A stretch of 64,000 nucleotides of DNA from Datnioides undecimradiatus. Lineage: Eukaryota; Chordata; Actinopteri; Lobotiformes; Datnioididae. A program made the position numbers and the translations under genes. Under the pieces are notes generated by a model. It was not told the origin of the DNA, did no database searches, and was given only the letters and a program-made list of their open reading frames with translations. Location: the NCBI GenBank assembly GCA_008933995.1, contig WARS01000016.1:5804215-5868214 (forward strand), written 5' to 3'. Of this stretch, positions 23,375-35,299 are shown one piece after another. Every line of letters begins with the position of its first letter. The first letter of the stretch is position 1.

Positions 23375-24850
23375 GTTAATTGAATTTGTATTTCCAAAGA
23401 GATGTTGGGGGTTTTCCTCCTGACTTCAGTCCAGTCAATTTTTTGGAATCACTAAGTTGCAATTAAATAAATTGCATCTTGTAGCTCTTAGGCATTGGCT
23501 TCAGAATTGAGTTATGATGGTTGTTTCTTGGTAAAATCCTCCTGTGACATCTTTCAGATGGCTCTAATTAAAAAAAAAAAAGGTGTATAAAAAAAAAACA
23601 CGTGACATCATTTAAAGGACCAGTTGGAACAACATGGCGTTCTGATGTTGCTAATCAGGTTGCATGTGAAGGCTGGGACTTTGGCCTGCTGGGCAACTGG
23701 CTACCATAACTGGCTCTGAGTTACATGTGTATCACTTCCTTGGCAGAGAGTAGCGGCAGCTAATGTAAGAGGAGACGCAGTGGCAGCAAAATGGAGTTGG
23801 ACTCAGCGCTACATATCAGACTGGGGATACCCGACCTGAGCCTGACACCAGAGAAACTTTGAAATGACGGGGCAAAACCAAGCACAACACAACATGGATG
23901 TGTCGCCCCATGCTCACATGGCTTTCATTGCTCTGATTGGTTGAGGGTGTGGTCCAGATTTGACAGTGCACATCAGTCATTTTGCTGCTCTGATTGCATG
24001 TCCATCTAGTTTTGGTCATTTTGGTCTTTACCCCTTGATAACTCTCCTTAGGAGTCAGGACTGTAAGGATCAGAGCAGGCGCTGGGAAGTAATGAACATC
24101 CTCTGCATGCCACAGTGTTTGAGTCTTCTCCAAAGGCTGAAAGGATACTCTCCATGTGACTGTGTTTTGGAGAGGGAGCCTCTGACTACATATCAAACAG
24201 CAGTTTTGAGTATTTTCGTGGAGGCTCTGGATAATGGTCAACTTGTGTCTAGTGTTGCGTAAAGGTCAGGGAAAGTGCCAGTGGATTGGCAGACAGACGT
24301 GGCTGCAAAACAAGCTGATCTCAGCTAGACAATGCCAGAGATCTAGACAATGCTTGTGATTTCACAGGACACGCCGCAGTGTGTCCCAGAAGCAGCTCTC
24401 CACTCTGCTCCACAGAGAATACCCACCTGGTCTATTTCTCACAAAAGCCACGTCAAGCTGCACCGAAAAGATGACATGGACAGGAAGTCGCACTCAGAGT
24501 GTGGAGTATTCACTCAGTTTTGAAAATAAAACTCTGTTTTGTAAAATTAGACAAAAAAATAGATGAAAATGTAACTGTGTAGCTTCTTTACCATGGTGGA
24601 AGCACAAAAGCCAATGAAAGATAAGCAAATCAACAATATCTGGCAGGCTAAGTGCTGCCAGTGGCATATGAAGCTGTGCAGAGGATGGAATAAAATCATT
24701 TTGTACCCAGACCATGACGCACCCGTGCCTGACTCTTTGGGGAAGACCCAGTGACACAATAGTTCACAACAACATAAAAACAATAAATCCTCACAACTGA
24801 CTGAAGTTAGTTTCAATAAACATTAGCATTTGCCTGTCAGGTTAACTGAA

Positions 24851-24895
24851 CACTTAAAAATTTTACATTTCTGTTAATCAACTAATCGATTCATC
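24851..24895 (+). mobile_element. Terminal remnant of family A element
   Basis: CTGTTAATCAACTAATCGAT at 24871 resembles the ATTA-rich end of the family A element (compare CTGTTAGTTGACTAATCATA at 62921). Only the tail is left. Confidence 0.4.
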
Positions 24896-24899
24896 AACA

Positions 24900-27800
24900 C
24901 TTTGGTGTTGACATGTCTACCTTTTTGTGTGTGTATTACTCCAGTGCAGCTGTGGGACACTTTTCTGCATCGCACTCTCTCTAATCTTATTTTGGGGCTG
25001 GGCAAGCAAACCATTCTTCACAGGAACAGTATTAGGATTCACTGTAACAGCTCACGTCCAGATTATCTCTGCTCCTGCTCAAAATAAGAGTCACACTCTT
25101 ATGCACAGACAGCTTTGAGTGATATCAGGATGTTGGGGTCGATGAAAATGTTTCCAGCCCAGGAGATACTGACCCGTTCTGTTTGCTCCAAAACCAATTT
25201 GTCCTCAAACTGTGGAGTTCCTGTTGAAGTAGACTTTGATCCAAAGCCAGCGATTCACAACACGGATATTTAATGAAAATATTGCCCCATAAATCACAAG
25301 ACATTTCCTCCAGAAAGAGAGCCGAATATAAAATATAAATAATAAAGCAACATTACAATATGATGGAAGGGGCTAGAAAGTTATAGGCACAGGCGTTTAC
25401 CTTCATTTTAGTCGGGTTCAAGTGAGTTCACTAGTGAACTGTTATTTTACTCAAACCCTCTGAGTCATGAATGAAAGTAAAGGAGCGTGATCATCCGAAT
25501 AGCGAGTCTTCCTCACGGAAGCTGATGGGATCTTATCTACAGCAGCTTCCTGACTGTGGCTCAGATAGCAGCACTCTGGCAGCGCCCTTAGATTACTCCT
25601 GCTACGGAGCATGTGCTCCCGCAGACATAAAGCTGCATAAAAGCTGCTGCAACATCAGAACCACCAGCTGCATGACTGTGAACATTAGCGATGGTTGATG
25701 GTGGTAAATATGAGAGGAGATCAGATGGGGTAGGAGATAAAGTGCAGAAACAATGAGGGCTCTATTTCTGGTTCGCGGTGGAGTAACTGGGTCAGCGAAG
25801 TGGTATTTTTGTCAATTATTTCCCTTGCCTGTGCATGTTTGGTATATTGGTGACTTGCTGAATTTAGAGGAGAGCTGCTGCGATGTGTCGGGCATTTGGA
25901 GAATACTGTAAAAAACACAAAGCGGTGACCAACAACTCTTAAGACGTGCATACTGATATGTGAGTGTTCTGTGTTATGATTTGGGAGGATGTCAGGCTGT
26001 TCTTGCAGGTTAATCTCTGCTACTACAACTGCTTGAATAAACGTACTGTGATTCAAGGTCACACTCAATTACCCTAAATAAGAGCGAGGGTCATTGAGGA
26101 AATTATTTAATTGTCGGTTGCACTGACGCTGCAGTCCAAATTAATTTGGACTTCAAGTTAATATCAAGCCAAAGTCAATGATTAACTCCCACATGAAAAA
26201 AAAAATAACCCGGCCCATTAACTGTAATGAGCCCATTGTGCAGCCATCATGAAACATGCTAAGTCAGCAGAGTCTGCACCTGTTCTGACACTGACCGACA
26301 TTCCCGTTTCCCCATCTTGGCGCGTCAACAGCGCACAGGCAGGACTCCAAAGCTACGTCATCATTTCATTGTTAACAAACCTGACAGTGATTGGCAGGCG
26401 GGTCCAATTACAGCAGCAAGCGGCTGACACCAGCGCAGGTCATCAAATTCCCATTTGGACTTCCAGTTGTCAAATAGTCTCATTGATCCAGGAGCTGAGG
26501 GGTTTATTGAAAGCTGATGAGGAACTGTTACTGTCCAGGTCAGGGGAGACAAGTCTGGATGGGTTAAATTAATGATGCATCTTGGGAGATTGACATGATT
26601 AGGTGTGGTAGTGAGGAAAGCCCTGTGGTTTCGTTATGCTATGCAGATTTTCGAGAGAGAGACAGTTTTCGAATTGCTTTTGCATATTTCTATGAGAGAT
26701 TTGGACTATACGCGCACATCAGTTCTGTTTAGGTCTAAAAAGGTTTTTGTAAATAAAACATTTGTAAAAATGTAATTTTTTTTTTTCTAATCAACATTCC
26801 TCCAGATGACTCAACAGGCGACCCTGTCCTCCACAAATATATACTTCTAAATGTTTTGCTAAAAACATTTTGGTGAGATGTGGATTATGTTCATTAGCAG
26901 CATATGTTCTGGTCTAGTTTATATGTTTCTGTGCTGCACAATAACACATAAAGCCAGTGCTCTTAAAGTATAGGAAGGAAGTCATCTTCATGTCACAGTT
27001 GGCTTTTTAATGTATTAAACCCTTAAACAGGTGCTGTTAGTGTATGATCACATTAGTTGCTGTGTGCATATACTGTATTGAGATAGCAGAGAGTCCAATT
27101 TTGTTCAGCCTGACCATTTTTATGACTTCATATGCATTTTTAATAATATTGTTTCTTCATTATCTGTATTTTGATTAAAACAATATTCGAGTGGAATCTC
27201 TTTTTTCAAGTTCTCTGTTGCAAATGAGTGTTATATAAATGTTATTTTGAGGCAACTGTGTTGCCTAAATTAAACCTGAACTCACAATAACAGCAACAGT
27301 TATGACAATTTGCCATGTGATTTGCAGCTGAGGCAGGTGTGTAATCCGCAGACTTTTAAATCACAAGTTTACCCAGAAATCAGGGGAAAGTGGCAGTAAT
27401 CAAGCCTTGAGTGAGTGCTCTGGCTCCAAGTTTTCCATGAAACTGAAATCCACTCAAGCGGTTTCATCTCAAAGTCAAACTGAAATCACTGCATTTGGCT
27501 TCATAATGACACTGCTGTCCTCACTGTGGATTTCCAGTCCTCCGGTAGACAAAATGGAAAAACACCCCCAAAGATATTCTAAAATTAATATTCGGATCTT
27601 TTCCGTTTCATTGAACTCTGACGAGTACAGCTCCACAGTAAATTGGTTTGATGAGGATCAACTCTTTGTTTCATGTTAATGACTGATATGAGCAAAATCA
27701 TTTAAGCTAATCATATTTATTCCACATTAGCTGCAGCCTCGTCATCCAAACAATTAGTCAGATGCTCTGAAATCATCGGTGCGATCAGAGCCTGGGTGTG

Positions 27801-29725
27801 TGTCTGCTCATGCACATGTGCATATGAGGTCTTTTACAAACTAAACTTTGGATTTTGTCCTTTCCGGGTCAGCAAAAGCATGGAGGAAATACAGAAAGTT
27901 TCTCGCTTAATTTAAGTTCCAGCTTCAATAAATTGAAATAAGTAAACTAGTTTACCCGTGTTCATGTCCCAAAGATTTGGAGACGTTTCAGACTGCAGTA
28001 ATTTCAAACTGTCAAAGATGAAAACCACAAATTAATAACTCATTATTCTGGCACCACTATAAGATTCTAATGCACAATTTCACTGTGATTGAAACCACTA
28101 AATATGGCTGCTGTGCCAGTACAATCTGTAAGAGCAGTTCATCAGTGAGTTTGAAAGCCATTTGGAAGTAATTAGCTTATTCTGAGTGAATATCAATAAC
28201 TCCAAATCCAAGTATATACAGCACAGGATATTTTACTGTGGAAAGTGGGTGTAGTGATATGTATCTCAGAGTTTCTGTAAGCAGACATAAACATCTAATC
28301 TTTATATCTGTGTCTACACCATAACAAGTCAAACAAGGTGATTAAGTTTAGTGCCTGAGTAGGCAACAACAAAAGCAGCACTGAAGTTTAAATGAACACT
28401 GAACGTGTTAAAACTGAAGATTCTGTATGAGAGACAGCAGAAACCCTGCTATGTTATAGCCCTAATACATCTGTATTGATTCTTAAAAGTCGGAGCCCCA
28501 TCTCGATTCCAAAATGAATCAGCAGCCGGAAGAAAAGAAAAGTAGGATTTTTAAGTTTGTTTTCAGGCCCTTAGGCTGCATTTTCCACCAGACAGGAGAA
28601 CAAACTCTCACTGAAGTCAAAATCGGGTTTACTGTAGTCCAAAGCGACGAGATGAAGGCGTCGATAACCCTCACAAAGACTGCAAAGGACGGGTTAGATT
28701 GTATTCAGAGATGTTCACCAGCTGCTGGAGAGAGGACTGAACCGTGTCGACCTGAGCAGTGAAACAGTTGTTGGAGTTACGTGCGATTCCCATTGTCCGT
28801 AATAGACGACGTAACACAGTCTGACAGGCTGTCAAGATTATCTTGTGTTGTGCTGAATTTGGTGGATCACACAGAACAAAGTCTGATCCAGAGTCTGTTG
28901 TTTATTCAGAATTATTCAGGAGAATTTAGTCGTACTTGTCCACCATCCAGTGCCGGTACACATTTTTTCTCCCCAAAGAATTTTCAGTTTTTAACTGTCA
29001 CTTTCTGAAAAAAGTCATCATCTCTGATGTAGGGACAGCTGTAAAATTCTGTCATTAGAGGTCTTTCAAGAGTCTAAACTCAAAGAGGACATGTGACCAA
29101 CAACCTCTGACAGTAAACTTTGACAATTCAAATTATCAGTTGAAGGTTTTCTGTGAATTTACCAGTCTTTTCCCAATATATTTGGTGTTACTGATCATTT
29201 ATTTATTAATTATTTGTTTGCAGATAATTACTTACATAAGGTTTAGCTCTGTTATTGTTTATATTCACACGATTTTGTGGTAAATCGTTGAGGTGAAGCT
29301 TCAGTGCTGACCATTTGAAGTCATTTGAGCCCTTTGTTCTTCAGCAGTTTTGTATCTCAGTGTTTCTGTTGGAGAGTGTCCATTACATGCAGCCTTTTGG
29401 GTATGTTGGGTTTGCATGCATGAGCCAAAATGTGTGTGGACCTAGGTAAACGTGAACTGCAACCAATGAAATCATGGCATCCATGCATCATCATCAGTCA
29501 CAGAGTCAAGCTTCAATATTTAGCTAGCTAACAGCATCCTGTTTCACCATGAAATTTGATGAAAACGCACCCTGGTTCCTTGAAGTGTAAAAAAACAAAA
29601 CAAAACAACAAAAACATAAACCTGTTCCTGCTGTCGTTATGAATTTATTAAAAGCCTGCACAGACTTATGACACATTATTACACAAAAACATCAATGTAA
29701 CCTTGTAGCTTAAATGCAGCCTTAC
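24900..29725. other. Long repeat-poor non-coding stretch
   Basis: No gene and no recognised transposon. The blocks at 25430-25700, 26100-26600 and 27100-27200 have conserved-element-like texture with ATTA cores. Frames such as 26249-26572 carry no domain I recognise. Confidence 0.45.
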
Positions 29726-29730
29726 TGACA

Positions 29731-30049
29731 TTAAAGGAGAGGATTTAGTGGCTTCTAGCAGTGACTGTAAAGATTGCAGCAAACTGAATGACCCTCCATT
29801 TACTTGCAAACATGTTTAACTCACAGTCGTTTGTCCTTTCTGGGTTACTATACAAACATGGCAGCACGACATGGTGAACTCTGTAGAAGCAGGTTGCTTC
29901 TAATGCATAAAGGAAAGGTTCATTTTTAGCTAATGGAAAAACACATAATGGTTGTTTTCCAGTGATTATAAACTACTGAAAACATTCTTGTGAATATTAC
30001 TCCATCTGGGCCAGTAGATCCCCCTAAATCCTGCAAACTGGATCTTTAA
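29731..30049 (+). mobile_element. Complete short MITE with TTAAAGG-type ends
   Basis: Starts TTAAAGGAGAGGATTTAGTG and ends AACTGGATCTTTAA, so the tips are short inverted repeats. Interior phrases (TTTAGTGGCTTCTAGCAGTG, GGGTTACTATACAAACATGG, AGATCCCCCTAAATCCTGCA) occur in the order I know from a very common teleost interspersed element. It is non-coding, 319 bp, and the only sizeable element I recognise between about 19 and 39.9 kb. Confidence 0.75.
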
Positions 30050-30059
30050 AAATGCATCC

Positions 30060-33000
30060 TGGTTACACCTTTAACTCTGTATGGGAATGTTGAGGGCATT
30101 TATGCTGAAGTGAGGCAGACAAAACACATGAAAAGCCTGTCATGACAGGCCTGCATTATGATGTGAGGAGAATAGATGAAGGTGCAGGTTTTGAAACCAG
30201 AACCCATGAACATGTACCAAGAATCCCTTCTTAGTGAGCTCAGCTATTTTATCACGAGCAGTGTTATACATTGAGCTGTGAAAATATCCAAAATAAAATC
30301 TGGTTCCAGCAAACTAACCACAGGCCACAAGGTCACTGTTTGCATCTGCACAAAAACAGGACAATCTGTCTTTATCTAACGGCTCTGGTTGTAAACTGAC
30401 ATAGATTTGAGAGATGAGGCGTACATAATGAAACATTATCATCGTATTTCTCTTTCCGTAGCCCCGACGCCTCCATCCTGCTGTCCTGACTATTTCAAAA
30501 AGAATAAAGGAAAAGTCCTTCAGGCAAAATAGTAATCAATATGTAAATATACTTGCTTGCCCAACAAAGAGAGCTGTAACTGGAAGCTTCATTTTCTAGC
30601 TACACTACGAATGACACAAACACCTCCACCATCTTCATCATTTTTACGGCTTTACAGATTTGTGGAGAACCATGAAATGAGGGGGATTTGCCAAAGTGCA
30701 GATTTAAATTTGAACCCATGCTGTCCTGGAATGATGCATTTTCAAACAGATCTCTTAATCTTTCATGTCTAGATCTTTTTTAACTGCTGGGGGGGTCTCG
30801 CAAAATGTTGCTGCCACGAAGGTGGCCCGTGTAACTCACCAGGCTTGGCTCTTTTTAAACTCTTAAACAGAGTTAATGGATTGTTAGATCTCCAGTATAA
30901 TGCGGAAAAGGTCGTTTGAGTGGTGTTCTCTGATGGCACCGTGAAGTTAAAATAAATAAGTAAAAAAAAAACAACCTAGCTGTCATAATTGGCAGAGAAA
31001 ACGGGACTATGGCGAACAGGACAAATAAGCAATTTATCCGTCCAATGAGGTGTTGGAGGCGACAATGGGAGCGTGGTGATTAGTTCAAATTAGCTTATTT
31101 ATTGCGGTCATCAATCAGCATCGAGGAGTTGTGTTTATGATCTTTTCCCTTTCTTGTTGGCCAACACTCCCAAAAAGCAGATATTACTGAAACACCAAAT
31201 TTCCATCCAATCTTATTAGGATGACAGAGAGAGCTGGCTCAAAGTAGAGCGCTGCCTGAGACAAGCTCCATCTCTTATATTAGCATGGCCTCAGTAATGT
31301 ACACATGAAAGGAATGTTGCTTTCCTGCCAGATCTGCCATGTCTTCAAAGCTACCTTGACTAATGAACAGACTCGACGCATGGCTTTGCATGTCGGTTCA
31401 TTAGGATTTCCTTGGACCTGAAAACAGGTGCAAAAGGGTCACTTCAGCTGACACTGAACTTCTACGGGAAACGGATGACAGTGATTGGGGCAGTGCAAAT
31501 TAATTCGATTTATAGCTGCTGGTTTGGGCCAACCGTTTGAATATTTGTGTCACATCACAAAGCAGCGTGCAGTAACTCTGTCCACCAGCAATGGTTCCTT
31601 AAAGTCAAACTGCATCCGCGTTTTGAGAGTATGAGCCGTTCTTATAACGTAGTAAGTTTCATCCAATTTACATAGCTAGTTTTGCTCAAACAGCATCTAA
31701 AAGGATCTAAAATATGATTCCTGTGGTTTGCAAACTGGTGGCAGTAACTCACCCACACACAGTGCGCTGTCTCTTAAATGGTAGAGGAATGTGGAATATG
31801 GATAGTGACATCTCAGTGACCCTCTGAAATTTTCCATGGCTCCATGAAATGTCATAAAAAGTTCTCTCTCCACACTCGTCGAGTACATCAGTGAATCATT
31901 TCGAATGACTTCCTCCTGACAATCCTCAGTATGTCTCTTGATACCCAACCGCTGATTTGTCAGAGTGTCTTACTCCTCTAACCAAACACCAAACTGCAGT
32001 CAGAAAACTTTAATATTTCACTGTTGTCTTGAATAGGTCAGTCAGCGCAATATTTCGGTTTTTACATCTCACCTTCCCTTACCATTCAAAATCAAAACTA
32101 AATACCAGACCTTTCGTCAGACTGGATGAACTTCTGACAAAACCTTCACTGATTCTCCACTTCCCAAGATACCAGTAATCTTATGAACAGTAGTTTTCCT
32201 TCTTTATAGACTTCTTCTTTTACACAAAAATGCATACACAGGGGACGACTAGCACCTCTCCAAATGATACTGAATTACCCACAACTAATTTCCCAACATA
32301 TTAATAATATAACAGTGCAGTTGCAGTTGTTATAACAATAACTCTCCTCACAAGACAAACATAATTGCAGTGCTCTCAACCAAAAATGTGCAGTGCAAGG
32401 TCTAACTGTTGTTTCCAGAAGCTTCCGTCTGTGGGTGCAATCAGAGAGAGACTTAGTTTGACTTAGTTTGATCCTGAAGACAGAATAGCATTTCTATTAA
32501 TTTAGTTATTTTTTGCAAAAAAAACCCAACATTTGTTTGTCCTGTCCAAAACATGGGTTTTGGAGCAAAATCCTGCGTCCTGTCTGACAAAGTACACAAA
32601 ATCCATTGATTTGACTAGTCAACAAAATTGTGACATCACATGAGACCACTGTATGCCTCACCTGTAACTTAAAACTATTATATTATTATCCGTGAAGGAT
32701 AGCAACAGATTGAAGGCCTAAACTGCTCCTGCTGATTTTTGATCCTCCTAAATCATCTCCATCTTTTGCCTGCTCCTCCTGCGGCAAATGCTCTGCTCAT
32801 GAAATGTCCAGAAAAACTATTGGCAACACCCAACACCGTGAACTTTGCACCCTCAGTATCCAGCCTCTGTGCCTCCACAGATCCTCCTCTCTCGGGGCAT
32901 CACTGTAAAGTTTGAATGTATGTCTGCAGTAGAAGTGATTATTTTCTGCAAGAAAACTTGGCGAATAGAATCAAAAAGTTGGAGAACTTTTAGTCAGTTT

Positions 33001-34815
33001 ATTAGCCTAGTGGCAAATGATCACAAAAGGTTATAAAAGTTAGATTTTTATTCTTAACTTCACAACAAAGCTGCATTCACTGTCGAAGCCCTTCATTTTT
33101 CTATCTGTTCATCGACCTACGAAGCCATTCTGTTTGGTTGAAGGCTGTGGTGCCTCTTGATGTGCGCATCTTTTAAGGCAAGCGATAACAGTAATTGAAA
33201 TTGAGCGGCGTTGCCCAGCACTCTCGCTATAATTGACTCGCTACACCTCATAGCAAACACGGCTCACACAATTCGCAGCAGACGTCTTGGATCGCAATTT
33301 CAAATCCATCTCATTTCAGTCAGTCAGCCGGTCGTACATCAAACCAGTTGAGTGTGTTATGTTTGTACTTACAGCACACAAAATCCTCTCCAAAGCTCTC
33401 TTAAGTGTTAAAGAGAGGTGCCCGGAAACATGAAAGGTGTTACTTGGAATTCAGAGGAACATTAAGTCCTGTAGGTCAGGCAAACTCAACAGAAACAACT
33501 GCAAAATTAAAAAAATATCATTAAAAAGATCTTTCATGCTTTCGGGCTGCAGTCAAAACCTTGGTCTGTACTTGAAAGCTATTAACAGTTGGCGTTTAAA
33601 GAAGTGTTTGAAGAGAAAAAGGTCTTAACTCAGCTAACAGGCAGCTCCTCTGAAGATGAGCCTATTGGCACACAGTGGGATTATGTTGATGAGGGTGGTG
33701 AAAATGATTCTTTTGATTCCTCAATAAAAAGTTAAAGGTTATATATTACAAGACATTCAGCTTCACTGCATGTCAGTAAACAACTGCTTGATACCTAAAG
33801 ATACCCGTGTGACTTGTGTTGAGTAAACGAACAATGAGTGCAATCATTGTACCTGGTGATAGTGAATATGTAACCTTTTTTAATATTCTTTCTAATCTTG
33901 TTAATGGCTACATTTGAGTGAATGCTATATTTAATCACCTATAAATGCATAAATTCCATCATATGGTATTATGCCGTTTAGAATATAATGCCATGAGTTC
34001 AGAAATGCGCTGAAAGTCACTGTTTTCACAGTCGCTTCATAGATATTTACAAGAATTGTAAACTTGAAGCTCGTAGAAAGAGTTTCTTATTGCTCATAGA
34101 GACTCGGATCAACAGCTGGGCGTATTTCTCAGCATCTCAGTAAAAGAGCGCATTAGACCGTTTAAGGTGTTTTACAGTTCTATTAAAACGGACAGAGCTA
34201 ATGGTGGCTGTGAAGGCCACATTTGGACAGTTTATAGATAAGTTAACTCAGTAAATCAGCGCAATTAAAGTCGGCATTAAAACTCAAGGCGGGCTATCAG
34301 AGCCCCAAGTGCTATTATTATTTGTTGTTTTATTGCAGGTTCTGCCTATAAAGCGAGGAGAATCTGACTGCTCTTCAGGACACTTTATGTTGTAGATCTT
34401 GCTAAACTGCACATTGAGTTCAACCTGCTTTCGCCGTGCTTTGCTTCTCTTATTCACCAACTTTTGTGTACTTGTGTGTGGGCTGGTACTCGTTTGCTTC
34501 TTGAAAATGGGGCATTCGATGACATCCAGGCATGACGGATTAACTGAAATTTGAAGTATATGGTTTGCTCATCAATCTGTTTGTAATTGGTTTTTTATTG
34601 CTTCTCACACATTGACATTTTTTGCTTGCGTGACCTTTCCTGAGCTAATCACTGCAGTACAACTGACTATTGATGTAAAGCTTGATAAATCCTCAACAGG
34701 AATCAACAAAAATAATGCCTCAGTCTGTTGGAAATTGCTTTTTGGCTGTTTCTTTTATTGGTTTAATTTGTGGCTGGGAAGTGTTCTGTCCACCAGTGTA
34801 AATGTATAATGCATG
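30060..34815. other. Long repeat-poor non-coding stretch
   Basis: No coding gene and no recognised transposon. A 10-bp direct duplication (GACTTAGTTT twice) lies at about 32453. The block at 31010-31330 is listed separately. Confidence 0.45.
31010..31330. other. Candidate conserved non-coding element
   Basis: A repeat-free block with AATAAGCAATTTATCCGTCC, GATTAGTTCAAATTAGCTTA, TTATTGCGGTCATCAATCAG and ATATTAGCATGGCC. Together these carry HOX/PBX-like, homeodomain and CAAT-type cores. It is one of the most enhancer-like textures in the window. Conservation was not measured. Confidence 0.3.

Positions 34816-34819
<4 letters not shown>

Positions 34820-34859
<40 letters not shown>
34820..34859 (+). 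repeat. (GT)n microsatellite
   Basis: An almost pure GT run of about 40 bases ending in GCGTGC. Confidence 0.95.
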
Positions 34860-35029
34860 CCTTAATGATATCCATCTGCATGGGGGGTTATTATAAACAC
34901 AAACAAGAGCAGCGTGTCCTTCAGGAAGTCGGTTTGTGGAGGTGTCAGGCTCTATTCTCCATACACTAAGTTCAGGTTAAAAGCATCTCCACCTGGTGAT
35001 TATCAAACCAAATTCAGTGTTGTGACATA

Positions 35030-35290
35030 TTGCTCTGATAAATGACCGTGAAGCACACGAACAAAGTGATCAATGGATCCCCTGCTGAGCTGAATTAGAC
35101 AGATCCCGACGCATCTCATCTCATTATCAAAGCTGCTACATGACAGGTTAGACTATCACCTCACTCGATAATATGTGGCCTTTGCTGTGAGATGTGGAGC
35201 CTCCGCTCGTTGGCCCCGAAGCTTAATAAGCCTTAAATATTATATTTCATGAAGCTGTAATAATTTCACCTGGCTCTAGCAAAGGGACTA
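35030..35290. other. Candidate conserved non-coding element
   Basis: A repeat-free block with CTGATAAATGACCGTGAAGC, TCATTATCAAAGCTGC and GAAGCTGTAATAATTTCACC. The texture suggests an enhancer; no conservation data. Confidence 0.25.
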
Positions 35291-35299
35291 TTTTGTTGC

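Larger units (their letters stand above)
18900..24840. other. Long repeat-poor non-coding stretch
   Basis: Almost 6 kb with no coding gene and only simple-sequence runs (a poly-C run near 20727 and the A tract at 23357). The longest frames (20766-21203 minus, 145 codons; 23816-24241 minus, 141 codons) overlap frames on the other strand and contain no recognisable domain. GGACCAGTTGGAACAACATG near 23617 could be the edge of an unrecognised MITE. Confidence 0.45.

Noticed and set aside
23816-24241. 141-codon minus-strand frame overlapping a 100-codon plus-strand frame
   Set aside because: Open on both strands with unrelated translations; typical of chance or repeat-derived DNA.
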